This document shows, in pieces, positions 17,952 through 27,528 of a DNA stretch of 64,000 nt (positions are counted from its first letter, which is position 1; every line of letters begins with the position of its first letter). The stretch is from Cytophagales bacterium (GTDB taxonomy: Bacteria; Bacteroidota; Bacteroidia; Cytophagales; Cyclobacteriaceae). Position numbers and translations under genes: made by a program. The notes beneath the pieces are model-generated. The model had not been told where the DNA came from, searched no databases, and saw nothing but the letters and a program-made list of their open reading frames with translations. The stretch covers positions 992,001-1,056,000 of the forward strand of contig JAWPMT010000001.1 in NCBI GenBank assembly GCA_033344775.1, read 5' to 3'.

Positions 17952-18884
17952 TTAAGGCAACCTCAAAACCTCCACTTTCAATCTGGTTGTTCGCCCTTTC
18001 TTCATCTTTAATTTCTTGGCTGCTTTCGCAGAAATGTGCAACCCATTTTTGTAACGACCTTTTTCCCGATCATTGACGCGTACAACCACCACTTTGCCAT
18101 TGGCAGGATTGGTCAACTCCAATAGCGTACCATAAGGATAAGCCCCGTGTGAAGCGGTGAAGGACTTCTTCTTGTACTTTTCACCGCTCGTTGTGACCTT
18201 GCCTTTGTACCTGGGATCATAAACCCTGGCCTTCATTTTCGATACATAGCCAACTCTCATGATATCTACCTTGGGCTTAACTGGCTCGGGAATCGTCTCG
18301 GCAGCAATGACAGGTAGATCCGGCGTGATTTCTTCGTCTTCGAAAATTCTGGTCCCAAACAGGTAATACTTATCGTAGTAGTAAGGATTGTGAATGGAAG
18401 TGATGTTCACACCACTATTGGACGCATGGAGCATCCGTTCTCCTTCGATGACAAAACCCACGTGGGACACCAGTCTGGGCGTATTGTAGGTACGAGAGAA
18501 AAAGATCAGGTCTCCAGGTCTGAGTTCGTTCTTCTCCAGAATGATTTTACCGTACTTGGCCAGTTCATTGGCATTGTGCGGTGCATATACACCCAAATCT
18601 TGCATGGTTTGTGAGATCAAACCTGAACAATCCATCCCTTTCCGGGACTGCCCTCCATATCGATATGGGATACCCAAATATGCACGGGAGGCATTGATGA
18701 AATCCTCAGGCTTAATAGCTGAAACATCGAGGTACTTTTCGGCTCCTTCTGACTTAAATTGCCGCAATCTGCGGGTCATATCGGCATCTCTGGAATACTT
18801 AACCAGTAGCTGATCCAGCGCTTCTTGCGCAAAACTGAAAGAAGAATAAAACAGCAAAGTGATCATGATGAGTGAACGGTGCAT
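17952..18884 (-). CDS. NlpC/P60 cysteine peptidase fused to an RlpA-like double-psi beta-barrel
   Basis: Exported cell-wall protein of 310 residues. A signal peptide (about 1-19, ending SFAQ) is followed by an NlpC/P60 domain (60-185) with catalytic Cys in GMDCSGL and His in SHVGFV and HASNS; this class cleaves D-glutamyl-DAP bonds in peptidoglycan stems. Residues about 210-310 form an RlpA-like DPBB domain (TASHGAYPYGTLLELTNPAN, VRVNDRE) with the conserved Asp of that fold. The pairing of a stem-peptide hydrolase and a possible glycan-strand domain in one chain suggests a remodelling enzyme. It converges with the DUF2652 gene with 27 bases between stops. Confidence 0.9.
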   Translation of the reverse strand: MHRSLIMITLLFYSSFSFAQEALDQLLVKYSRDADMTRRLRQFKSEGAEKYLDVSAIKPEDFINASRAYLGIPYRYGGQSRKGMDCSGLISQTMQDLGVYAPHNANELAKYGKIILEKNELRPGDLIFFSRTYNTPRLVSHVGFVIEGERMLHASNSGVNITSIHNPYYYDKYYLFGTRIFEDEEITPDLPVIAAETIPEPVKPKVDIMRVGYVSKMKARVYDPRYKGKVTTSGEKYKKKSFTASHGAYPYGTLLELTNPANGKVVVVRVNDREKGRYKNGLHISAKAAKKLKMKKGRTTRLKVEVLRLP

Positions 18885-19059
18885 GGCGAATTGATTGAGG
18901 TTGAAATTACTTTACCCTGCTTACAGGTTCAGTGAAATCGCAGGTCGTGATCTGAGTTGATGTGACTTGGTGAGGGTCACTGAATAATGAACGGCGCTTG
19001 TACGGGGTTTATTATATCGGACCGATTCTATGTTCAATGATGCTTTGGAATACCAAGGT

Positions 19060-19181
19060 CGTTTAGTTAAGAGAAGCTATCGTCATTGCGAGCCTGCGTG
19101 GCAATCTTAAATATGTTATCGATATAGAATTACTGATTAGACTGCTTCAATTCTTCGCAGTGACGAACCTTAACTAAAACG
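19060..19181. repeat. Dispersed palindromic element, copy 1
   Basis: Bounded by near-perfect inverted ends CGTTTAGTTAAG (19060-19071) and CTTAACTAAAACG (19169-19181). Just inside are CGTCATTGCGAG on the left and TCGCAGTGACG on the right, also inverted. The layout matches the element at 48788-48965. It lies between divergent genes. Confidence 0.75.
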
Positions 19182-19341
19182 ATATTGAATCATATACTAT
19201 TCAAAATTCACAAAACCATCTTAGTAAGGTCAACATTTCATCAACTTCAGAAAAATTCCAATTATCGTATACTCCAAGACAACTACTTCAAAAATGTACG
19301 CTTTAACGAATCTTCTAAGGACTATTCAGACTTATAGCTGT

Positions 19342-20697
19342 ATGAGAAAGGTATGCTTATTATTGACTGCTACATTATTTCTTCTCTTTTCAGTCAAAGG
19401 CCAGGACAAGGATGATGAACTAAAGTTATTTACCTCCATCATTGAACCCGGTTCAATGGCTTCTAAATTAGAGACCATTAAATACTTCGACAACAACTGG
19501 AACGATGCCTATATCCCACTGTTCCTGGAAATCTTCTACTTCGCGGATGATCCTAAACTATTTCTGGCGTTAAGAGAAGTACTGGAATCTCATACAGGCA
19601 AAAGATATGGTTTTGATCTGGACAAATGGTACCAGTACATCTGGAGCAAGCCTGAAAACGTCCCTCACTACTATGCAGATTTCAAGGCAGCATTGTACCA
19701 ACAAATCGACCCCAAGTTCTATCGATACTTTAAAGACCGAATGATTACTCGCAATATTCGGCTAGATGAAGTTCGATGGGGAGGTGTTTTACAAGATGGC
19801 ATCCCTCCGCTGAGAAGTCCACTCATGATTACGGCTTCAGAAGCTGGTTACCTGAATGACGATCACGTCGTTTTCGGGATCGAAGTAAACGGAGATATAA
19901 GGGCTTATCCGAAAAGGATCCTGGCCTGGCACGAAATGTTTGTGGATGAGGTAGGTGGTGTACAAGTTGCAGGCGTGTATTGCACCTTGTGTGGCACGGT
20001 CATCCTCTACGAAACAGAAATCGAGGGCAAAAACCATGCAATGGGAACGAGTGGGTTCTTGTACCGATCCAATAAATTGATGTATGATCAAGCCACCCAA
20101 TCCTTATGGAATACCCTCTGGGGAGAACCGGCTATTGGTCCACTGATACACGAGGATATTAGGTTCAAGGTGCGTAGTGTGGTAACCACCACCTGGAAAG
20201 AATGGAAGGCCAGACATCCGGAAACGAAAGTACTCTCTTTACAAACCGGCCACAGAAGAGATTATGGTGAAGGGGTCGCTTATCAGGACTATTTCGCTAC
20301 GGACAAATTGATGTTTACCGTTCCCAAAATCGATAGCAGACTAAAAAACAAGGATGAAGTACTGGCCATACGATTGGAAAAAAGCGCTGAGGAGGCGTTG
20401 GCTATTTCAGCAAAGTTCTTAGTGAAAAACAACATCTACCATGATCAGATTAATGGCAATGCTTTTGTTGTTCTGACAGATAAGACGGGAGGCAATCGAG
20501 TTTACGAGAGCCAGCGAATCACCTTCAAAAAGTATAAAAATCCATTCACCGTACTTGATGAGACAGGAATTACCTGGGAAATCAGAGAAGATGCCCTTTA
20601 TTCCGATACAGGGGATAAACTTGCTCGGCTACCTCATCATCGCGCTTTCTGGTTTGGCTGGCATGCTGCATTTCCGGAAACGAGATTAGTCAAGTGA
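19342..20697 (+). CDS. DUF3179 domain exported protein
   Basis: The ATG at 19342 begins a good signal peptide (MRKVCLLLTATLFLLFSVKGQ); an upstream in-frame ATG at 19294 would add 16 residues that spoil it. The mature part carries DUF3179 (about residues 140-400 of the protein) with the family's YPKRILAWHEMFVDEVGG, VAGVYCTLCGTVILYE (two Cys) and GTSGFLYRSNKLMYDQ blocks. The function of the family is unknown. It stands alone, 39 bases before the HugZ-like gene on the same strand. Confidence 0.88.
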   Translation: MRKVCLLLTATLFLLFSVKGQDKDDELKLFTSIIEPGSMASKLETIKYFDNNWNDAYIPLFLEIFYFADDPKLFLALREVLESHTGKRYGFDLDKWYQYIWSKPENVPHYYADFKAALYQQIDPKFYRYFKDRMITRNIRLDEVRWGGVLQDGIPPLRSPLMITASEAGYLNDDHVVFGIEVNGDIRAYPKRILAWHEMFVDEVGGVQVAGVYCTLCGTVILYETEIEGKNHAMGTSGFLYRSNKLMYDQATQSLWNTLWGEPAIGPLIHEDIRFKVRSVVTTTWKEWKARHPETKVLSLQTGHRRDYGEGVAYQDYFATDKLMFTVPKIDSRLKNKDEVLAIRLEKSAEEALAISAKFLVKNNIYHDQINGNAFVVLTDKTGGNRVYESQRITFKKYKNPFTVLDETGITWEIREDALYSDTGDKLARLPHHRAFWFGWHAAFPETRLVK

Positions 20698-20736
20698 ATC
20701 CCTGTTAGGTCCGGCTGTCGGCATTATCTTGCTCCC

Positions 20737-21447
20737 ATGAGTCAGGAAGCCCTTAAAGAAGCACGTGAACTGCTGAATAGTCGAAGCTTTGGCGTATTGT
20801 CCACCTTATCTGTGAAACTGGAAGGATTTCCATTTGGATCGGTGGTTCCTTATTGTTTAGATGAGGCTGGTGCTCCTGTGATTTTGATTTCTACGATTGC
20901 TGAACACACCAAAAACCTCATGAACGATCCTAGGTGTAGCATCACCATTTTGAGAGAAAGTAATAATGTTCAATCCAATGGACGTTTGTGTTTAGTGGGT
21001 AACATGGAAAAACTCCCTACAGAGGATGAAGTCACACCCGAAAAATACTATCGACACTTCCCAAAATCCGCTGGTTATCATCAGGCCCACGACTTTTCCT
21101 TTTATAGACTGGACATCAAAGACATTCGATATATTGGTGGGTTCGGTCGTATTCATTGGCTGGATGCCAAAGATTTTTGCCTACAAAACCCCTTTAACGG
21201 GAAAAGTGAAGCCTACATCATCAATCACATGAATGAAGATCACCAAAAGGATCTAGCGCTGTATTCCTCGCATTTCCAGCAAATCAAAACGGAAGACAAA
21301 CAAGTACGCATGGTGGGTATCGACACGGAAGGATTCGATGTGTTTGTAGATGACCGGAAATTACGATTCACGTTCGAAAACCCAGTTACTGATGCCAAAC
21401 AAGCCAGAGAAGCATTCGTGGCTTTATCAAAAGCGGCGAAAGCCTAA
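20737..21447 (+). CDS. HugZ-like heme-utilisation / split-barrel protein with DUF2470 domain
   Basis: The 236 residues have an N-terminal PNPOx-like split barrel (1-150, starting ARELLNSRSFGVLSTLSV) and a C-terminal DUF2470 domain (about 155-235, INHMNEDHQKDLALY). This architecture is that of HugZ-type heme-degrading or heme-binding proteins; the His-rich NHMNEDH motif is diagnostic of DUF2470. A heme role is inferred from the family. Its last four bases overlap the end of the convergent oxidoreductase gene. Confidence 0.85.
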   Translation: MSQEALKEARELLNSRSFGVLSTLSVKLEGFPFGSVVPYCLDEAGAPVILISTIAEHTKNLMNDPRCSITILRESNNVQSNGRLCLVGNMEKLPTEDEVTPEKYYRHFPKSAGYHQAHDFSFYRLDIKDIRYIGGFGRIHWLDAKDFCLQNPFNGKSEAYIINHMNEDHQKDLALYSSHFQQIKTEDKQVRMVGIDTEGFDVFVDDRKLRFTFENPVTDAKQAREAFVALSKAAKA

Positions 21448-22559
21448 AGCCCCATATTTCCTAAACGCAATGGAATGCGCTCCCCTCCTTCTTTGATGGA
21501 TCGATAGACGGCTTCTACAATGATCATGTCTCTTTTGCCCATTTCACCAGGTGCGAGATTGGGTGCTCCTTTCAAAATATGTTTGGCAAAATCATCCATT
21601 TGCAATGCTTGTTGCCGTTGATGTGGGAAACTGATCTCCCCTGTCGAAGTACGCCCACTCAAAGGGCCGTAATTATTGGCTGGTTCCAGTTCGAACCACC
21701 CCTTCTCACAGGAAGCATACAACCGGTTGATGTTCATGTTGTGAGAAGTTGTGATATTTCCGATGGCGCCATTTGGAAATTCGAATTGTGCTGTAATCGT
21801 CTCATCTGTGTCTCTAAAATACTCGGGACGCGTACTGAATTCCTGGGCCGAAACCGAGGTAGGATTTTGACCGGTTCCATAAATCGCCGATTGAATCGCG
21901 TAAACTCCCATATTAACCAGCGCCCCACCACCAGAAAGTTTTCTATCCAATCGCCATTGGTCTGGATTGCTTCCTGAATAATAGCCGGCATCCGCTGAAA
22001 TGAATCGCACTTCTCCAAACGTTTTCTCGCGCACCAATCGTTTCACTTCCTGTGTGTAGGGTTCTGAATGCAAGCGATAGCCCATTCCTAATTTTACTCC
22101 AGCTTCTTTACAGGCATTGATGATCGCATCACATTCCGCCACATTCATGCCCATTGGCTTTTCACAAATCACATGCTTACCTGCTTTGGCAGCGCGGATA
22201 CTGAATTCAGCATGCATGGAATTGGGTAGCACGACGTAGACTGCTTCTATGGCATCATTGTCAGCGATCTCATCGAAATTCTCATAGTCGTAGATGCTTT
22301 CTTCTTTAAGACCATATTTATCTGCCCATTGCTGTTCTTTTGCTGGGGTTCCGGTCACAATTCCAGCGAGATGACAATGATTGGTTTCCAACAGTGCGGG
22401 GCCCAATTGATACGTACTATAACTCCCTAAACCGACCAGAGCTATCCCTAGCGATTCGCCGTTTTGATCCTCAGCACAACTGGAAAAAGGCATGCTACCT
22501 AATAAGGCAACACCGCCTGTTCCCTTGAGTACTTTCTTATTAAAATTTCTTCTGTTCAT
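21444..22559 (-). CDS. Gfo/Idh/MocA-family NAD(P)-dependent oxidoreductase, exported
   Basis: A 371-residue sugar-type dehydrogenase. The N-terminus (NRRNFNKKVLKGTGGVALLGSM) looks like a Tat or lipoprotein-type export signal with a Cys at SSC, so the enzyme probably acts in the periplasm, as glucose-fructose oxidoreductases do. Rossmann motif ALVGLGSYS, and the family's EKP motif in VICEKPMGMN. The C-terminal domain contains GGGALVNMGVYAIQ. The substrate is unknown. It starts 17 bases after the stop of the GH5 gene on the same strand, which suggests a link to glycan breakdown. Confidence 0.88.
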   Translation of the reverse strand: MNRRNFNKKVLKGTGGVALLGSMPFSSCAEDQNGESLGIALVGLGSYSTYQLGPALLETNHCHLAGIVTGTPAKEQQWADKYGLKEESIYDYENFDEIADNDAIEAVYVVLPNSMHAEFSIRAAKAGKHVICEKPMGMNVAECDAIINACKEAGVKLGMGYRLHSEPYTQEVKRLVREKTFGEVRFISADAGYYSGSNPDQWRLDRKLSGGGALVNMGVYAIQSAIYGTGQNPTSVSAQEFSTRPEYFRDTDETITAQFEFPNGAIGNITTSHNMNINRLYASCEKGWFELEPANNYGPLSGRTSTGEISFPHQRQQALQMDDFAKHILKGAPNLAPGEMGKRDMIIVEAVYRSIKEGGERIPLRLGNMGL

Positions 22560-22576
22560 GTCTCAATAAATTGTAA

Positions 22577-23749
22577 TCAATCGCGAGAGGCTGCAACAAT
22601 AGTAGCCGCTAGTGATTCATAATCCCAACTAAGCCCGTGCCTGTTCAACATCCTGAACCTACCTCCATCATCCCAAACAACAGTCAGCAAGCCCCTTTCT
22701 TTGGCTTCTGTGGCATAGAATCGAGCATAATCAATCCGAGTTTCCAGTGGATTTTCTTCAACAGAGCCCCATTCTCCCAAAATAACAGGTCGACCCTTAT
22801 TCACAATCCACTTGTCTCTGACCTTATCCAATTCGGCTTCCAAAGCGGATTTGTCCTGTTCTGTACCCCAGGAAATGGAAGCTTCTCCAGCGAATGGCCA
22901 GGGAAAATAGGTGTGCAGTGAGATGATGATTTTGGGATCCTCATTTGGTATTTCCAGGCTCTCCATGGCTGCGGGAACCGTACTGGCCGCCCAGGTAGGA
23001 ATCATGATATGTCGGAGTTCGTTGTTTCCTCCGGTAGCTCTAATGGCATCTACGGCGACCTGATTAAAATCGTTGATAAATCCTCTTCCTGCCACGGTAC
23101 CCCCAGACCATTCTTCAGGTATGCCTTCTATTCGGGGCTCATTCAGGGTTTCAAAAATCAAAGAATCATTGTACGCAATAAAATGATTGGCCACTTGCGT
23201 CCATAAACTCGCCAAACGCGCTTCGGTTGTTGCGGCTGTTTCTGCACTAGGTACGACCCAATCATTGTCATGATGAACATTGAGGATGACGTGCATCTGG
23301 TTTTCGAATCCATAATCAACCACGGCTTGTACTTGATTGAGATAACTCGACTCAATTTCATAAGGAGCATTTTCGTCCTGGTGTGTACCCCAGGTAACTG
23401 GGATTCTCAGCGTGGTAAAACCCATGGACTTCACCAGATCGATCATGGCCTTGGAAGGCGTTGGATTTCCCCATAATGTCTTGTTCCGGTCCGTCACATC
23501 GAACCAGTTTCCCAGGTTCCAACCTACTCCCATTTCCCCAACCAGATCTGAAGAACTGATATCTCGGGCGTCTCCAATTCCGGGCGCCTCGTTCGAGGTG
23601 ACCGGTTCCTCAGGAGGTGTTTCTTCCTCTTCCATTTCAGGAGTCACTTCATCTTTCCCACACGCGATGAAGAGGATCAAAAAAATGATCATCCATCCAT
23701 ACTTCCCAGCTTTAAATGATTGCCCTTTGAAGGTCATGCTATTTTTCAT
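22577..23749 (-). CDS. Glycoside hydrolase family 5 (cellulase-like) lipoprotein
   Basis: A 390-residue surface or periplasmic endoglucanase-like enzyme. The signal ends with LFIACG (lipobox Cys30), followed by an acidic E/P/T-rich linker, as in many exported Bacteroidota lipoproteins. The GH5 barrel shows GVGWNLGNWFD, FTTLRIPVTWG, HVILNVHHD, the acid/base Glu in ETLNEPR, and the nucleophile Glu in VILGEWGS. Likely substrate is a beta-1,4-glucan; subfamily cannot be fixed by eye. No SusC/SusD pair is nearby, so it is not part of a visible polysaccharide utilisation locus. Confidence 0.93.
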   Translation of the reverse strand: MKNSMTFKGQSFKAGKYGWMIIFLILFIACGKDEVTPEMEEEETPPEEPVTSNEAPGIGDARDISSSDLVGEMGVGWNLGNWFDVTDRNKTLWGNPTPSKAMIDLVKSMGFTTLRIPVTWGTHQDENAPYEIESSYLNQVQAVVDYGFENQMHVILNVHHDNDWVVPSAETAATTEARLASLWTQVANHFIAYNDSLIFETLNEPRIEGIPEEWSGGTVAGRGFINDFNQVAVDAIRATGGNNELRHIMIPTWAASTVPAAMESLEIPNEDPKIIISLHTYFPWPFAGEASISWGTEQDKSALEAELDKVRDKWIVNKGRPVILGEWGSVEENPLETRIDYARFYATEAKERGLLTVVWDDGGRFRMLNRHGLSWDYESLAATIVAASRD

Positions 23750-23883
23750 ATTCGGTTCAAGAAATGCAAAGAGTCAAAATAGATAATGGAATCCAGAAAA
23801 GGCTATCGTGTGCAGCAGGTAGGTCTGTTTTTCGTTCCAATTCGGTTCAAAAACCCTAGTTGAACCGAATGTCCAACTACTTA

Positions 23884-24759
23884 TCAATGGTCCATTAATT
23901 GCAAGACCAAATCTGAATCAATATGCGAAGTAGCATAAACCACCCCCTGTCGATTCATGAAAGTCGTTTCCGGATCATTCAAATGAAGCTGCTTTCTATT
24001 TGCGTTCGATACTTGTAGATTCAATTCTTCAAACAGCAGCCGTGTCGCAGCATAATCCCAAATGCTTCCTCCTCCGTTAGTCTTCTTGGGAAATTTAAAA
24101 TAGTATCCGTTCTTGGAGGTCATTACACCGATGGCATTGGCTACAGCACCATTTGTTGAATACATTTCCAAATCCAATTGCTGTTCTTTGGCCCAAGCGT
24201 GCATCTTGGATTTCACCTCATCGAAGAAATTAGTAGACATGAAACTTCGATCCATGTACCAATGGAGCTTTTGATCATCACGTAAGGTTGCTCTGCTGAA
24301 AGGTTTATCATTTAGCACTACGCCCTCTCCTTTTATAGTCGAATAGCATTTTGCTTCGTTAGGAAGGTAAACCACCCCTACTACGGGATCACCTGATTTG
24401 GCAATCAAGGCAATGGAAACAGCAAAACCAGGTTGGCGTTCGGTAAAAGGCAAGGTTCCATCCAGAGGGTCCACACACCAGAAGTAGTCTTTATTCAATC
24501 TTGACAGGTCATCAATCGTTTCTTCGGTCAATAGTCCCAGATCAAATTTTTGTATGGATGGATTCAAGAGACTCAGGATGATTTCCTGAGCTCTGAGATC
24601 TACTTCAGTGACGACTTGTGATGCTAAGCTATCGCCACCAGACTTTCCCTGAACTTCATGAGTTTGGTCGAGTTGGGATTGGATGTAATGCCCTGCGTGG
24701 GTAGCGGCGTGATTGGCGGTTTGTTGGAGTTTGAATAGTTGTGACTGGTTCAGGTTCAT
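23884..24759 (-). CDS. Inositol monophosphatase-family protein
   Basis: A 291-residue Mg-dependent phosphatase of the IMPase/CysQ superfamily. The metal-binding motifs are present: VVTEVDLRAQ, GLLTEE, VDPLDGTLPF (expected D-P-x-D-G-T) and SIWDYAATRLL. Substrate could be inositol phosphate, 3'-phosphoadenosine-5'-phosphate or fructose-1,6-bisphosphate. Unusual for the family is the long mid-section around KLHWYMDRSFMS. It stands between the GH5 gene and a dispersed repeat. Confidence 0.85.
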   Translation of the reverse strand: MNLNQSQLFKLQQTANHAATHAGHYIQSQLDQTHEVQGKSGGDSLASQVVTEVDLRAQEIILSLLNPSIQKFDLGLLTEETIDDLSRLNKDYFWCVDPLDGTLPFTERQPGFAVSIALIAKSGDPVVGVVYLPNEAKCYSTIKGEGVVLNDKPFSRATLRDDQKLHWYMDRSFMSTNFFDEVKSKMHAWAKEQQLDLEMYSTNGAVANAIGVMTSKNGYYFKFPKKTNGGGSIWDYAATRLLFEELNLQVSNANRKQLHLNDPETTFMNRQGVVYATSHIDSDLVLQLMDH

Positions 24760-24827
24760 TTGAGCGTGTTCAACCTCATAAGCAATTTAAGACGTTGAAG
24801 CATCCCCTCCTAATCTAAAATCTTTGT

Positions 24828-24947
24828 AATCAACTTAAGCCTAAAATAAAAGATCGTCATCCCCGACTTTGTTCGGGAATCTCGAAATCATTTAGTACAT
24901 CTAACTATGAGATTCCTGCCTTCGCAGGAATGACGCTTAAGTTGATT
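24828..24947. repeat. Dispersed palindromic element, copy 2
   Basis: Perfect 13-base inverted ends: AATCAACTTAAGC at 24828-24840 and GCTTAAGTTGATT at 24935-24947. Inside are GTCATCCCCGACTTTGTTCG and, inverted, CCTTCGCAGGAATGAC. The internal sequence differs from copies 1 and 3, but the CTTAA-containing ends and the size are alike. It lies downstream of the APH-like gene and upstream of the phosphatase gene. Confidence 0.7.
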
Positions 24948-24982
24948 TCAGCACTTTTGAGCTTCAAAAAAAATCTTAAACC

Positions 24983-25948
24983 TCACTCCAATTGTTCAAT
25001 GACTCCTTGTGTGAGTCGTTTACTATAGCCATGCATTTTCCAATGGCCAGGACTCCAACCATCTAAAAAGCGGTAGAAGTCTGCCCAGGCAAAGGCATAC
25101 AGTGGACGCCATTCCTCCTCAAGGCTGTTGAAATCAAAAGCTGACGGCAGGGCTTGTTTAAGTGCTTCAAAATAATGACCTAGTAACAAGTCCTCATATC
25201 GCTCACATTCCTCTTCCTCAAAACAACTGCTAAGAAAATAGGCAACATCTTTCATTCCACAACCTCTTCCTACATATTGAAAATCCACCGCAGCCACTTG
25301 ATTAGCTTGTCCAAAACAGAAATTGGCCAATTTGGCATCTCCATGGACCAGGGTCTGGAAAGTGGAGTCCTGAAGTCGTTGATCAATGGCCGATGCAGCG
25401 GCTTTCAGGTCTTTGTTCCGCATATCGCCCCACTCATCAGGTCGGGTATCCAGGTGCCAGTAGGTCCCAATATCCCATAAACCATCCGGTGAGGTATGCA
25501 TAAAAGTTGCATGGAAATTTGCCAGCCAGGTCAATACGCACTTAACCTGATCTAGTTGTACCGTTTCAGGATTATATCTCAAATCAAATCCACTGTGATC
25601 CAGGTCTTCCATGATCAACAATAGGCCATCCTTGATCGCTTTGTAATGGAATAATTCAGGGACTTTACATTGGCCGGTGGTCAATGACGAGTATTCCTGA
25701 TACCAGCAATTTTCGACTTGATAAGACTTCAGTTTCCGCTGATGGGAAGTAGATGTGTTCCAACCTCTTGGATGATTACTCTGATCCGACCAATCGACGT
25801 GTTTGACCACCAAACCAGGATATTTCCCTCCTTCCAACAGGTACCTTTTGATCATACCATATCCACTCCAAAGTGTTTGTATCACCTCTGTATTTTTGAT
25901 GGATTGGGCACCTGTCAATTGTATGATTTCCTTTTCGAGATCAATCAT
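24983..25948 (-). CDS. Aminoglycoside phosphotransferase-like / choline-kinase-fold protein
   Basis: A 321-residue kinase-fold protein. The Brenner motif [13 protein letters not shown] holds the catalytic Asp and Asn, and [20 protein letters not shown] the metal-binding Asp. The layout suits the ecdysteroid-kinase/DUF1679-like branch of the APH superfamily more than antibiotic kinases. The phosphoryl acceptor is unknown. Single gene between a repeat element and the terminator of the RNA-repair operon. Confidence 0.82.
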   Translation of the reverse strand: MIDLEKEIIQLTGAQSIKNTEVIQTLWSGYGMIKRYLLEGGKYPGLVVKHVDWSDQSNHPRGWNTSTSHQRKLKSYQVENCWYQEYSSLTTGQCKVPELFHYKAIKDGLLLIMEDLDHSGFDLRYNPETVQLDQVKCVLTWLANFHATFMHTSPDGLWDIGTYWHLDTRPDEWGDMRNKDLKAAASAIDQRLQDSTFQTLVHGDAKLANFCFGQANQVAAVDFQYVGRGCGMKDVAYFLSSCFEEEECERYEDLLLGHYFEALKQALPSAFDFNSLEEEWRPLYAFAWADFYRFLDGWSPGHWKMHGYSKRLTQGVIEQLE

Positions 25949-26124
25949 GGTGCGATGATAAGGTATTGCAGTGAATATCTATTTTCATGGTAGACTTTAA
26001 ACATGAAGTTCTCGGGCATAAAAACGTCTTCAGCGCGTTGCTAAAGGTTTATGGTTTCTTCTAATCAAGAAAGAAAAATAAACACTAATATCACTGGCAC
26101 TTTATTGCGCTGGAGATTCCCGAC

Positions 26125-26157
26125 AAAATGTTCACCTTAAGAAAGGTGAACATTTTT
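26125..26157. terminator. Bidirectional intrinsic terminator
   Basis: AAAATGTTCACCTT (26125) and AAGGTGAACATTTT (26143) make a 14-base stem around a four-base loop, with A- and T-runs on both sides. It lies 41 bases beyond the stop of the last gene of the rtcB operon. Confidence 0.85.
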
Positions 26158-26197
26158 CGAGAATAACGTTTTAAAGCACTACCTCAAATTCATCTAA

Positions 26198-26893
26198 TCA
26201 ATAAGAAACCTTTTTGTAAGCCCATCGATCATAGCATTCCTCGTCATATTGTTGCAAAGCTATCTTAGTCATTCGTCGCTCATTTCTTATCTCCCATTTC
26301 CGCATGAACTTGTTGGTCAAACCATTTGCTGCCCACCAGGAGTAAGGGTACAGTTCATCTGACAATAATTGATTTTCAAGTCTGGATATTTTACTATCGA
26401 TTTCACTATCTACTGATTGAAGATGCGTCACATAGGCCTTGGTATATTTTGGAATAAAGTAATATTCAGGTACATGACAATGATACCTCCTCACACTTCC
26501 CTGCCAGGGATTCCATCTCACTTCATAATGTCCAAAGTACTTCTTTGCCCTCACAGAAAGTCTTCTATAGGCCCGCTTTCCAATGCGTCGAAAACCAGGC
26601 CATTGCCAATAATCTTTGCTCCACGTAACTCGTTCCCACTGTTCCTCAATCTCTCGCTTCGTAAGCCCCCACTCACTACTCCCGCAAGCATCAAGGATCT
26701 CCAGAAACACGTGAGCGTCCTTACGTCTCGCGATATCATCACGCAATACATATTCCCTGTACCAGCCATGTCTAATGGGCTTATCCAACGGGATCAGAGC
26801 AAGGTTACACTTGGCTGAATATAACTTATTACATTCCTTCTCAACCTGCCTTACTTTTGACAAACGCTTTTCTATAACGTTCATTGGCCTCAT
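26198..26893 (-). CDS. Unknown aromatic-rich basic protein, third gene of the rtcB-prfH operon
   Basis: Not recognised. The 231 residues are unusually rich in Trp and Tyr (WSKDYWQWPGFRRIG, VRWNPWQGSVRRYHCH, YPYSWWAANG) and strongly basic, with a helical segment around residues 165-180. No signal peptide or membrane helix. Such composition suits an RNA- or ribosome-binding protein, which is inference only. Its ATG region overlaps the stop of prfH by four bases, so it is translated with an RNA-repair pair, and a strong terminator follows it. It is a candidate new component of the PrfH-RtcB ribosome rescue system. Confidence 0.8.
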   Translation of the reverse strand: MRPMNVIEKRLSKVRQVEKECNKLYSAKCNLALIPLDKPIRHGWYREYVLRDDIARRKDAHVFLEILDACGSSEWGLTKREIEEQWERVTWSKDYWQWPGFRRIGKRAYRRLSVRAKKYFGHYEVRWNPWQGSVRRYHCHVPEYYFIPKYTKAYVTHLQSVDSEIDSKISRLENQLLSDELYPYSWWAANGLTNKFMRKWEIRNERRMTKIALQQYDEECYDRWAYKKVSY

Positions 26894-27525
26894 ACCTTCC
26901 TTGCTTTAAAATCCCGCCCTTCAAACACTTTTACCGGATTGCCTCTTTGTAAGGCAAGGTGCTCACGCCACTGATCATCCACACGTGCCTGCAATTGCTC
27001 CATCTGATGTTGCTCCAAAGCCATCTTCATCTTAGCAATCGCCGCTTTCTTATTCTGATGCTGTGATTTCGAATCACTGGCAGTAACCGCCAGTCCGCTT
27101 GGATGATGAACCACTCTTACGGCTGTCTCTACCTTGTTTCGATGTTGTCCCCCTGGACCAGAAGCGCGAAAGGTGCTGAATTCCAGGTCTTTTTCACTAA
27201 ACTTCATCATGTTGGATTCCTTGAAAATAGAAACTCCCACAAACCAGTTCTTTCGCTTATGAAATTTCCGAAATGGACTCTTTCCTACCCACTGAATCGT
27301 TCCAATCCATGGTTGAATAATTTGCTCCACCTCTTTTCCTAAAACCTTTACCAGACAGGAGTTCAGTGTTCCCCGCTCTTGTCCCTGGTTTCTATGAATG
27401 GTCTCCACCTCAAGCTTATTCTGTCGAGCAAAAGCCATCAACTCCTTCAGTACCTGTGCAACTACCCAGGCACATTCTGCAGGTCCTCTTCCTGCTGATA
27501 TTTGTACATAAATGGTTTGTTTCAT
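26890..27525 (-). CDS. prfH: Peptide chain release factor-like protein PrfH
   Basis: A 211-residue class I release-factor homologue. The peptidyl-hydrolysis motif GGQ lies in RASGPGGQHRNKVET (about residue 125), followed by a basic C-terminal tail. The N-terminal part (VQISAGRGPAECAWVVAQVL) is typical of PrfH and replaces the stop-codon recognition domain. PrfH is known to release peptides from ribosomes stalled by damage in the decoding centre so that RtcB can religate the 16S rRNA. It starts three bases after the rtcB stop and overlaps the next gene by four bases. Confidence 0.93.
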   Translation of the reverse strand: MKQTIYVQISAGRGPAECAWVVAQVLKELMAFARQNKLEVETIHRNQGQERGTLNSCLVKVLGKEVEQIIQPWIGTIQWVGKSPFRKFHKRKNWFVGVSIFKESNMMKFSEKDLEFSTFRASGPGGQHRNKVETAVRVVHHPSGLAVTASDSKSQHQNKKAAIAKMKMALEQHQMEQLQARVDDQWREHLALQRGNPVKVFEGRDFKARKV

Positions 27526-27528
27526 GAC

